The notes beneath the pieces were generated by a model, which was not told the DNA's origin, did not search any database, and worked only from the letters and a program-made list of their open reading frames with translations. From Agarophyton chilense (Eukaryota > Rhodophyta > Florideophyceae > Gracilariales > Gracilariaceae): 64,000 nt of DNA. Both the position numbers and the translations under genes were made by a program. The stretch spans positions 2,604,001-2,668,000 of the forward strand of contig JARGXX010000088.1 in the NCBI GenBank assembly GCA_030374765.1. The letters run 5' to 3'. Shown here piece after piece: positions 43,032 to 52,752 of the stretch; the first letter of the stretch is position 1, and each line of letters opens with the position of its first letter.

Positions 43032-44209
43032 TGTAACGCAATGCACTACTCGGGAGACCAGCCGCGGGCGGCGAGAGCTACGCACAGGCAGAGCCTGGAA
43101 AGCCGGGGTCGGCTATCTGGCCCTAGAGTCCGCAACGACTCAAGAGAAGCGTAGTCTCACAGGCGAGGAGTGTCGACTAGACACAGACTCCTATCGTTCC
43201 ACAGGAGCTGTTGGCGTCCGGAAGACGTGCTCGGAGTGGTGTCGATCCGACACGAACCGAAGTGATCGGCCTGGATATACGCCGCGTATGACGAGTAGCC
43301 GGGGCGAGCCCCAGGATTGTACCAGAGCCCGGACGAGCGCCACGGCCCTAACGTCGGCAACGACGCACCAACCACTTCACCCAACGGGTGGCGATAACAA
43401 AGCAGGGCAAGCCCTGAGATTGTACCAGCGCTCAGACGAGAGCGTCTGCTTGGCTATGCCGACTGGCGCCACAAAGTGGTAATCACTCACACCCAACGGG
43501 TAACGATAGCAAAGCAGGGCAAGCCCTGGGATTGAACCAGCGCCCAGACCAATGCGCCTGCCTGGCTTTGCCAGCTGCACCTGGAAGTGATACTCACTTA
43601 TCCGAGGCTCCCGATCCACACCTCGGTATCCAACGGATACGGGTCTACAATCTGCTCGGGCAGTAGAACTGCCAGCGGTCCAATAGACCGAGCGAAAGTG
43701 CAATGCGCCACGCGGCGACCGATGGCCGTGAGGGAAAGGACTGGAGGGGGATACTCGATAGGCTAAAACGCGAGAGATACCTCTGCACCAGTTGATCAGA
43801 CTGCTGCCTGTCTTGTCGGCGTCGACTGGGAACGAAGGTCTGATAACCCTATAGTCTCAAGACACGAACTACTAGTTCGGAGGCGTCTCTCCCGCCTTGG
43901 ACTTTACTTCGGTCTAGCCCCCGGCGACCCGGCGCTCAAGTACCGCCGGCTGCTTAGCAGTTAGCCATTACGATAGATTACAACTAATAAATACAATTAA
44001 AAATTACAAGGCAACAGTGCAGAGCACTGTATGGTGCCAACCACACGAACTAGCTGCCGTCCATGGCCACACGTATGACACCTAGCGCCATGCACGGTAT
44101 TCCATCCTGGCAGTATGCCAGCTATTACGGCGTCGTCACCGCTGAGTGTAAGGAGGTCGGAGGAGGGTGGCTACTTGTCCTCAATAAGGGACCGGCGCGT
44201 TGCGTCACA
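43032..44209 (-). repeat. Gypsy-2 3' LTR (left)
   Basis: 1178 bp, from TGTAACGCAA to TTGCGTCACA, an inverted-end pair. On the minus strand it is preceded by GAGAAGGGGGTGA, the polypurine tract at 44210..44222. Confidence 0.95.
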
Positions 44210-44313
44210 TCACCCCCTTCTCAGCTTGTAGCGTCCCCGCTACAGCCAAGAGTGATCCCGATCACAAGACAGCACAGCATCGCTGATAGTGCTTCAACTG
44301 TGTAACGAACAGT

Positions 44314-46134
44314 ATGATAAGAACGGATCCCTGCAAGCGCCGCCGCGATGGCCACCGTGAACCGCTCTTCGATCGATCGCTTCAACGGGTTCGCTGGGCC
44401 TCAGAGACAACCTTGTTTCGTCCGGAAGTCCCAATAGGACTCGCGAAAGTAGCCACATGGCTACGAGATGTCGCAGAACTCGAAGAGTGCTTCCGCTCAT
44501 ACACCTTCAGAGAGATGGCTAGCCATCCTTCATCGGACCTGACCGTGTGGGGTCGCCGTCACTTCTTGCGACTGCTAATCGAACGACGAGCGCGTCTTGC
44601 CGCGTTCCGCCGCTTAATTTCCGATGACTTCATCGGCCGGGTAGACATCGAGTTCTACCGACGTCCGGCGGATGAGCCGTACGTAGCGAGGACGCTACGC
44701 GAAAGCTTCCTGAACAGGGTTGAAAGTTGGGAAAACGACCGCCCTCTGGTTCACAAGCTTTGCTTGCCTTTCCCGTACCTCTGCGAGGATGCTGAGGGGA
44801 TTCCCTGGCTGACCACCTTCGAGGAAGTCCACAACGGCATGGGTGCCGAGGAGATTGAGCGCATCCTATGGAATCCAAAAATACTCCGGGTGCTGCCTCC
44901 GACGGTCATCCGTGACAACGGAGCCAATTGGGTCCTCGACCCCTGTAGACGCGATGCGTCAGGCGGCTTTGTCGCAAGGGTACTACCTCCGATGGACGCT
45001 TGGCTCGACCAAATCATGACGTACACGCCACATTCTTGGCGACAATTCGAGCGCATGCGCCGCCATAAGTACCAGGTTCTGGTAGCCTACCACCAAGTCG
45101 AGGTCGACTGCTTCCAAAAAGATGTCATCCGCGACATATCATAGCCTTTGCCATCGTGGTGGGAGGAAGTTGAAGTCCCCTACGGGTTCTTCAACGAGAT
45201 TCCGCCGGTAGTCGTCTACCGTGGCTCATACTTCACCACGTATCCTGGATACCAAACAGTGCTCCGCACTGAATGGGCCTGCTCGGTGGCACGCCATCTC
45301 ATCTATGAGGCCCGCGCGGGTCGCTTATGGTGGATCCCTCCACCGGTACGCAAGGACATAAGAGATCTTAATCTCACTGGCGTCGAGCCCGATCTGGCTG
45401 ATGACGAGCGACGCAACGCCGAAGCGAAGAGTCTGGAGACTCTACTCGAATTTATCGACAAGACCTGGTGGTCTTCTCTTCCAAAAGACGGGGTGTTTCC
45501 TGACTTCCCTGCGACGCCACGCGTCCGAATGTTTGGCGCAATGCGCCCTGCCCACAACGATGGAGCAACTCCGGTGCATCGCGGCTGTGATTGGGTTGTC
45601 TTCAACCCAATCCTTTGGACTCTGGACATTCCAGAACAATACCTAGTCATCCATGACCAAGGAGGCAACCTCGTGGTGGAGAATCCGCGGGCGGACTTCA
45701 TCGCTCCTCTCTCTGTAGGCCGGGTATCTACCTCGTCGAACTCGACGAAATCGGTACGCCTTGCAGAATGGCGTCGCCAACAACTAGCGAAGCTAGCCTC
45801 CGAACCGAAGGATGTCGACATGGTCGACCAACCGTTGGTTAAACGGCCAAAACTTGGATTGGTGCCCGCACCGCCAAGTGAGCTTGCAAAAGAGAACTCC
45901 GCTGCAACTCTTCTGGATGCCCTCAAGGCCTACGGGGTGACGAGCCTTGCTCAACTCCAGGCCAGGATGGCCAACAACCCTTCGTCAACTCCGGGACCTG
46001 CTGCAGTAGCCGTACCAACCACTTCGACTACGGTGGCTATCCCTGATATCAGCAGCACTGCCGTGCCTGCAGGGCCGTCGACGGCCCCTGGGGACGAACT
46101 CCTAGGTAGTGAGGAGGAATTATCTCAAGTGTAG
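44314..46134 (+). mobile_element. Antisense accessory region of Gypsy-2, related to that of Gypsy-1
   Basis: Plus-strand coding sequence, opposite to integrase, between the 3' LTR and the chromodomain. Its middle part has WWEEVEVPYGFFNEIPP, WACSVARHL and WWIPPPVR, matching the Gypsy-1 accessory protein in order and spacing. Its N-terminal part has FIGRVDIEFYRR, comparable to RFDVAYYRTY there. The C terminus is Pro/Ala/Thr/Ser-rich, as in Gypsy-1. No known domain recognised. It looks broken, by about one break. Confidence 0.7.
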
Positions 46135-46309
46135 CTGTCCAAACCTTCTTTTCATAAAACAAATGCGTTCCCTTGAACACCTGCTTGCCTCCTTTGCTCT
46201 ACCTTTCCAATAGGTTAGCCATCTAGCGAATGTGTTGGGATTGGGACGGGCTCTGCTCCGGCCGCAATAGCGGGGAGCCCGAACAGGTCCAACAGTTTCA
46301 GTGTAGTGT

Positions 46310-47548
46310 TTACACTTGCGAGTTTGCCTCAGCGGGTTCCACTAGGTCATGAGTGGAGCCATGGTTAGATCGCAGAAGTATCTCATCCCGGTTGGGGACG
46401 CTGATCTTTTGTCGTCGGCAGTAGCGAGCCACGAGGTTCCACGGCAGGCTATCAGCGGTGTGGAAGGTGTCTTCCTCTGCTGTATATCCGAGCCACCGAA
46501 CTTTGTACTCACGTTTCTCTGCCGCTCCCTGTGTATGACCCACTATCTTGTCTATGACGCTTTCGTCATCTCCCGTCACCGCGGGCGGCTTAGACGCCCC
46601 AATGACTACGTGGTCCAAGTTATGACGCTCCTTGAGTCCTTCGTTCTCAATAAGGACCGTGTGGTTTTCCTCGTCACCGCAGATGACCTTGTAAGGTCCG
46701 ACGACCTTTCGTCTCAATTTACGGGAGATCTTCTCACCTGGAACCTCTGGCTCCCTAGGGTCTAAGTGCCCTTGCAGGTACACATACGTACCGGGTTCCG
46801 GAATTCGCTTCTCAACGACGCGAGCATCGTACCGCTGCTTGTAGCGTTGCTGCGCTTTAGTTAAGGCACCGGTCGCGCGCGACAGCAGTTGACGCAGCTG
46901 TGTCAAAAACTGCATCTTAATCTCGCGAGGAGCCTTCCCTTTTAGGGTTCCGAGTCTCTGTAGAGCCAGCGGCTCCGGGGCGTTAGCGAGTACCAACTCG
47001 AACGGGAAATGGCCGGTGCTAGAATGGACTTGTGTATTGTACCCAAAGGTTAGCGCATCGCTGTAAAGGTCCCAGTTGTGCTGATGCTCAGCAACATAAT
47101 GCCTCAAGGCAGACAACATGGTTCGGTTGAACCTTTCGACTTGACCGTTGGTCTGCGGATGGTACGTGGACGTGAAGAGGTTCTTGATGCCAAGGATTTG
47201 GCAGGCGCTCTGAAAGAACTTCGAGGCGAAGTTAGATCCATTGTCCGACAGAACAGTGACGGGTGGTCCGTAGACAAACACCCAATGGGTGCAGAACGCC
47301 CTTTCAATTGCGAACGCATCGGTGTTCGACAAAGGGATGGTCTTCGTCAACTTTGTGAAGCGGTCACAGATCACCAGCAAGTAACGATTACCTCTACTCG
47401 TAGTCTGAAGTGGCCCCAGGATGTCGATCGCGACACTTTCCAGCGGTGCGGTCGCCGGGAACAGCTTCAATCGGGAGCTTTTTCTCACAAGAGAAATCCT
47501 CTCCTTCACACACGAGTCGAGTGAATTCCACCCTAGGCGAGGTAGCAA
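46310..47548 (-). mobile_element. Gypsy-2 integrase and chromodomain
   Basis: Minus strand: integrase core phrases VAIDILGPL (about 47425), VLSDNGSNFASKFF (about 47250) and NGQVERFNR (about 47140), a GPY-like segment (LRRKVVGPYKVI near 46690), then a chromodomain (YKVRWLGYTAEEDTF near 46490). Part of a fossil element. Confidence 0.88.
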
Positions 47549-47944
47549 GAGCTACCGATGGTGTGTTCACTGGCACACTAGGACCTGCGGGTCCGGAGGA
47601 AGAAGGTTCTTCCATGACTGGGGAGGGTGAGAAGGCAGCTTCTCTCGCAGTCGCTGACTGCGCCTCCCCCGGCTTCGGGCCATGGGCTAACTGGGCAACT
47701 CGGAAAAGTTTCGGGGGTTTGCTTCCGCTGAGTTCTGGGGCGTTGTTCTTTGAAGAACTAGACTCTCGACCACTGCCCGAAACGGACTGATTGTCGTTCG
47801 AAGCCGAACGCCCGAAGGAAGCACCTGATCGGGTGCTCATGACTGGGTCCGGGTGACGACCTGGGCAAAAAGACGAGTATCTCCTTGAATTTGAAGAAGT
47901 GAGACTGCGTAGTCTCTTGTGTTTCTAAGTCGGGAAACCAGAAA

Positions 47945-49122
47945 TGTAACGCAATGCGCTACTCGGGAGACCAGCCGCGGGCGGCGAGAGCTACGCACCG
48001 GCAGAGCCTGGAAAGCCGGGGTCGGCTATCTGGCCCTAGAGTCCGCAACGACTCAAGAGAAGCGTAGTCTCACAGGCGAGGAGTGTCGACTAGACACAGA
48101 CTCCTATCGTTCCACAGGAGCTGTTGGCGTCCGGAAGACGTGCTCGGAGTGGTGTCGATCCGACACGAACCGAAGTGATCGGCCTGGATATACGCCGCGT
48201 ATGACGAGTAGCCGGGGCGAGCCCCAGGATTGTACCAGAGCCCGGACGAGCGCCACGGCCCTAACGTCGGCAACGACGCACCAACCACTTCACCCAACGG
48301 GTGGCGATAACAAAGCAGGGCAAGCCCTGAGATTGTACCAGCGCTCAGACGAGAGCGTCTGCTTGGCTATGCCGACTGGCGCCACAAAGTGGTAATCACT
48401 CACACCCAACGGGTGACGATAGCAAAGCAGGGCAAGCCCTGGGATTGAACCAGCGCCCAGACCAATGCGCCTGCCTGGCTTTGCCAGCTGCACCTGGAAG
48501 TGATACTCACTTATCCGAGGCTCCCGATCCACACCTCGGTATCCAACGGATACGGGTCTACAATCTGCTCGGGCAGTAGAACTGCCAGCGGTCCAATAGA
48601 CCGAGCGAAAGTGCAATGCGCCACGCGGCGACCGATGGCCGTGAGGGCAAGGACTGGAGGGGGATACTCGATAGGCTAAAACGCGAGAGATACCTCTGCA
48701 CCAGTTGATCAGACTGCTGCCTGTCTTGTCGGCGTCGACTGGGAACGAAGGTCTGATAACCCTATAGTCTCAAGACACGAACTACTAGTTCGGAGGCGTC
48801 TCTCCCGCCTTGGACTTTACTTCGGTCTAACCCCCGGCGACCCGGCGCTCAAGTACCGCCGGCCGCTTAGCAGTTAACCATTACGATAGATTACAACTAA
48901 TAAATACAATTAAAAATTACAAGGCAACAGTGCAGAGCACTGTATGGTGCCAACCACACGAACTAGCTGCCGTCCATGGCCACACGTATGACACCTAGCG
49001 CCATGCACGGTATTCCATCCTGGCAGTATGCCAGCTATTACGGCGTCGTCACCGCTGAGTGTAAGGAGGTCGGAGGAGGGTGGCTACTTGTCCTCAATAA
49101 GGGACCGGCGCGTTGCGTCACA
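47945..49122 (-). repeat. Gypsy-2 5' LTR (right)
   Basis: 1178 bp, the same length as the left LTR and nearly identical to it. The primer binding site TGGTTTCCCGACTTAGAA (minus strand, 47923..47940) lies four bases inside. Confidence 0.95.
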
Positions 49123-49599
49123 GTGGAGTCGTGTCCCTACGCAGGCGTTGCTAACCAGAGCCCGTTCCGGGTTGTAAGGCCGAAACGATGGCGACGAAGA
49201 ACCTCTAAAGATATCGAAGACCAACCTTGGTTCCCATTTACTCTGAGCTTCGGACTGTGAGATCTCGTCTTCCTAAGTAGGACCCGCTAACTAAACTCTA
49301 CTAGTTACAGTAGTGCACACCTGCTCAGGGCCATACACGTGGAGATCCCACTGTCAGGGCCCAAAAGTCCAACGTTCTAACAAATATCCGAAAATCGGTG
49401 CCGAAATTAAGCCACGTGTACCACGGGGCCAATCCAACCATGGTCCATCCGAATCCTTTCTTCCTAGGCGAACTCTAACCAGAAAACTGGGCCACCTCAG
49501 CACACCTTAGAGGGGATCATAGTCATAACCCTCGGAAAGTTCAACCCTCATCCTATGAGTTGCATCTTCAAGTATCCCCTAACTGGGCGTTGCTCTACA

Positions 49600-49612
49600 T
49601 CTCCCCCTCCTT
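49600..49612 (-). other. Gypsy-1 polypurine tract
   Basis: On the minus strand, AAGGAGGGGGAGA directly precedes the 3' LTR, as expected for the primer of plus-strand DNA synthesis. This confirms the minus orientation. Confidence 0.75.
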
Positions 49613-49680
49613 AAGACGAAGAAGAACATTCCGAGCCGCGGGTGTCTCGCTTTCCGGTCACTATATATACTTCTCTCCCA

Positions 49681-51495
49681 ATGGGGTCCTTCACCACTTC
49701 TGAGGATCGCCACAAAACCGGCACATCGGTACAACTTTCTTCTACGCCTCCGACTTTCGGCGATAAGCAACTTCTCGCAACAGCAGTCCCAACCAGCCCT
49801 CTCAAGAAAAAGAACCCATACGTCAGCAACCAAATCTCGGGGCCGTTGGCCTCCGCGCCGGCGGACAACGAAGCACCCCAGCAGGGTGGATATCTCTCCG
49901 GTTTTGATGCGGCTCCGTCGGGTACCGAACCTTCCGCCTCGGCGAGCAACCGACATCCTCAGGAGGATTTGGACATTAACGCGGTGGCGTGGAACTCCGC
50001 TCATGCGATGCCCTTGGTAGCAAACTCCAGAGGTTGGATCTCAAACGAATCCTTTCGAAGGTGGAGTCCCCTTACCGATCCGGTGATACATTCCCGCGCT
50101 CCGTGGTTCCATCCGGCAGCGGTTCGCGACGATGAGCTCATCGACTCCTACGTGGAGGACGGCTTATTGCCGGGTGACCTACCTATCGAGGTTGTACGTT
50201 CTCCCGATTGGAGGGCGCGGGTAGCCATAGAGCCTCAGTATCTATACCGCGGTCGCGGGGAGTCCCTAGACAAGGCGCGCGCAGCGGTGGCGGCTCTGGC
50301 CTACCAGCGATTGGAGAGGTCACGCTTTGACCATCTGGTTCCCCCGGAGTACAGGTTCGATGTCGCCTATTACCGCACGTACGGTGAGGTCTCCTACGGG
50401 GATAACCTGGCACCCTTTCCCGAAGCCGAGTTCCGCGGACCGGGTTTTCCTCTTCGAGAAGATATGCTCCAATGGAGTCGTCCCATCCTTCCGGCTGAAT
50501 TCAGGTACCTTCAACGGCAGTTTACCCAGTATGGGTTCGATCGACGCGTGCGCTTCGAGCGCCGCTCGCGCTCCCGTTTCGGGTTCCTTGTCCCGTATCC
50601 TCACGTGGAACTGGAGCGTATCCGTAACACGGCGAAGGTTGGGCGATTCGTGCCCCTTCCAGCTTGGTGGAGTAAGGTCGACGTCCCCCGAGGGCGCTTT
50701 GCTGAACTTCCCCCGTGCATCTACTATATCGGGTCTCGTTTGATGCACGACCCGAACTCGGGATACTGGGCCCTCGTTGCAGCCGATTGGGCAGCCCGCG
50801 TAGCGGCGCACCTCCTCTGGGATGCTCATGACCATTTCCGTGTCTGGTATATTCCTCCGATGCTACGGACCTTCATGCGTCAGATCGACCTTGTCTCAGC
50901 GTTGGGTTCGGTCAGCAACGTGCAAGACCTGTATCCAATCTTGGACGTGATCGACAACACCCAATGGGATCGAGTTCCAGTGGAAAATCAGCCCGCAGGG
51001 GAAAGATCTGCGCAAGACAAGTCTCCTGGCCGGTACGATCCGGTCTCCGGTAACTGGGTCTATTACAATCCCTTCGAAGGGGTTCGCATCAGCGCGGCGC
51101 AAGCACGGGCGCTGATGGACTCGCCTCGACCGATGCCGGTGGGACACCCGACGGGGTTCATTTATACCGACGATTACGAGTGCGAGCCTCCAGTAGACCT
51201 GGACGATCCAGCATTGGATAACAACATGCCAGCTCCTAGTGGAGTACTCCCTGTGGAGCCATCTGCACCCTTCCAACCAGTGGGAACGACCTCAGCTGCG
51301 GCGGCGAATGCATCCGGTGGCGGTCCATCTGCTCCCCCCGGGTGGGGTGTGAACACCCTTGCGCAGGCGCCGGTTGCCACTCCGCAAGCGGATAGTGTGC
51401 GACAAGGCCTCGTGAGCGCGGGCATTCCGATTCCCCCGGGTATGACGGATGTGAGCCAGATGTTGGCTTTCGCCTCGGCGTACCATCAGGGTTAG
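49681..51495 (+). CDS. Antisense accessory protein of Gypsy-1, unknown family
   Basis: A 604-aa frame on the strand opposite to gag-pol, between the chromodomain and the 3' LTR, running away from that LTR. The frame opens earlier with GTG at 49642; the first ATG is 49681. A TATA-like CTATATATAC lies at 49661, only about 20 bp before the ATG. N-terminal 90 residues are low-complexity. The middle has aromatic, Arg-rich sequence (FDVAYYRTYG) and a core of PAWWSKVDVPRGRF, then WAARVAAHLLWDA and WYIPPMLR. The C terminus is Pro/Ala/Gly-rich. The core matches the antisense region of Gypsy-2 (WWEEVEVPYGFF, WACSVARHL, WWIPPPVR). No known domain recognised. Part of a fossil element; this frame looks whole. 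Confidence 0.75.
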   Translation: MGSFTTSEDRHKTGTSVQLSSTPPTFGDKQLLATAVPTSPLKKKNPYVSNQISGPLASAPADNEAPQQGGYLSGFDAAPSGTEPSASASNRHPQEDLDINAVAWNSAHAMPLVANSRGWISNESFRRWSPLTDPVIHSRAPWFHPAAVRDDELIDSYVEDGLLPGDLPIEVVRSPDWRARVAIEPQYLYRGRGESLDKARAAVAALAYQRLERSRFDHLVPPEYRFDVAYYRTYGEVSYGDNLAPFPEAEFRGPGFPLREDMLQWSRPILPAEFRYLQRQFTQYGFDRRVRFERRSRSRFGFLVPYPHVELERIRNTAKVGRFVPLPAWWSKVDVPRGRFAELPPCIYYIGSRLMHDPNSGYWALVAADWAARVAAHLLWDAHDHFRVWYIPPMLRTFMRQIDLVSALGSVSNVQDLYPILDVIDNTQWDRVPVENQPAGERSAQDKSPGRYDPVSGNWVYYNPFEGVRISAAQARALMDSPRPMPVGHPTGFIYTDDYECEPPVDLDDPALDNNMPAPSGVLPVEPSAPFQPVGTTSAAAANASGGGPSAPPGWGVNTLAQAPVATPQADSVRQGLVSAGIPIPPGMTDVSQMLAFASAYHQG

Positions 51496-51936
51496 AATCC
51501 CAACGGTGGGGCGGGTCCCTCCTCGGGCTTTCCGTAGTTCCGCCTTCGGGCAATTGTGAAGTCCATAGCTTGGAGACAATAGTAAACTTCTGATATTTGC
51601 ATAACTTCTTTTCTTCTTCCTTCATAAGATCTTAACTTCTACTTCTTTTCTTCTTCCTTCTTAGGATCTTCTTCATCTTCGTCTTCATCTTCTTCCCTTC
51701 CTAGGGTCCAATCTTCTTCTTAATCTTCTTCTCCACTTCGTGGGTCTTCTTTTCCTTTTTCATCATAAACTGTCCCGATAACCGGTGCTGTGTTCCCCGG
51801 TTAACGGCGCTAGGCCGAGGGCCAGTAGACATTCCCTCTCAATAAGTGTTCTTCGAGATACTCTCCTCAATTCCTCTTCAGAGGTCCAACATATTCCTCA
51901 CTTCGAGGTCCCATCCACACCAGCTCCCGTGGTGGC
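51496..51936. other. Gypsy-1 spacer between accessory frame and chromodomain
   Basis: Between the two converging frames lies a strongly CTT/TTC-rich stretch (about 51600-51770) on the plus strand, i.e. a purine-rich tract on the minus strand. No gene is seen. It could hold 3' ends for both transcripts. Confidence 0.5.
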
Positions 51937-52227
51937 TTACCCGACTTGGGCACGATCCAGATTTGGAGGCAAGGTTACCCGAGCGCGTCGGTGACAGGAT
52001 AAAACCTTAGACCTCGGAAGGTGCTCAATGGGTTCCACTGTATCCTCATCAGGCGAGAATCCGTACCATCGGACTTGGTAGCGAACTTCTCCCTCGAAGG
52101 TGTAGATGTGACGCACGATGCGATCGATAACGAATTCCTGCGGGTACACTTTTCCCTGTTCGGGCTTCTCTTCCATCTTGGAACGCTCCAGTTCCCTTGA
52201 GGGTGTCAACGTAGGGTCTAGACACAC
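51937..52227 (-). mobile_element. Gypsy-1 chromodomain
   Basis: The minus strand reads FVIDRIVRHIYTFEGEVRYQ, followed by VRWYGFSPDEDTVEP, the canonical chromodomain pattern with its aromatic residues. Chromodomains at the integrase C terminus define chromoviruses and are known to steer integration to particular chromatin. Part of a fossil element. Confidence 0.85.
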
Positions 52228-52752
52228 CCCGGTGGGTTCTTTTCCGTGTTGCGAGCGGGTCTCAGCACTTCGTCCAAACGGCGCCGAGTGGCCTGTGGGC
52301 TACGTTGTAACTTCCGTCTACGGAATCAAAACGGCCCAGTTTCGGATTCTTCTCAAGGCTGAGATCTTCCCGATAACAACGGTGTTCTTAGATTCCGTGA
52401 CGGTTGAGAAACCGCGACGCGGTAGCGTCTCCAATCTCAGGGGAGTAAGACTTCAACGTCAACCCGAGCTACGGGGACGAAGGTTGCTCCCGTGCAATGC
52501 GCCGTGCGACGGAGGCGGTTTGCGCGACGGTTGGTCGTCAGAGCCTTTTGATTGGCTCGGTGCCATTCGACGTGTGCCACACAAATGCGCGGGCGCCCCG
52601 TGCGGGGTGACCGTTCCTTGTGCGGGAAAATCTGCATATGCAGATGTGAGGTGGCGGTTTCGACACGCGCTAGCACTCTCCTGAGCTGTCCCCGACGGGT
52701 CTCACTCATTTCTTTCCCATTCCTGAGGGTTCCAGTGTCTCCATAGGAGTTC

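Larger units (their letters stand above)
43032..49122 (-). mobile_element. Gypsy-2, short Ty3/gypsy chromovirus inside a Gypsy-1 LTR
   Basis: 6091 bp with two 1178-bp LTRs and a 5-bp duplication GTGGA at 43027..43031 and 49123..49127. Parts on the minus strand from right: 5' LTR (47945..49122), primer site (47923..47940), a short gag-like N-terminal piece (47394..47840), integrase with chromodomain (46310..47548), an accessory region on the plus strand (44314..46134), polypurine tract, 3' LTR (43032..44209). No protease, RT or RNase H was recognised, so it would depend on other elements. About seven LTR differences were noticed, roughly 99.4% identity, so it is recent. Incomplete. Confidence 0.93.
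42578..49599 (-). repeat. Gypsy-1 3' LTR (left), split by Gypsy-2
   Basis: The two parts are 42578..43031 and 49128..49599, about 926 bp in total, matching the right LTR. Gypsy-2 and its GTGGA duplication lie between them. Confidence 0.93.

Noticed and set aside
43157-43703. Frames inside the Gypsy-2 LTRs (also 48070..48616)
   Set aside because: The near-identity of the LTRs explains the identical frames; there is no evidence of coding.
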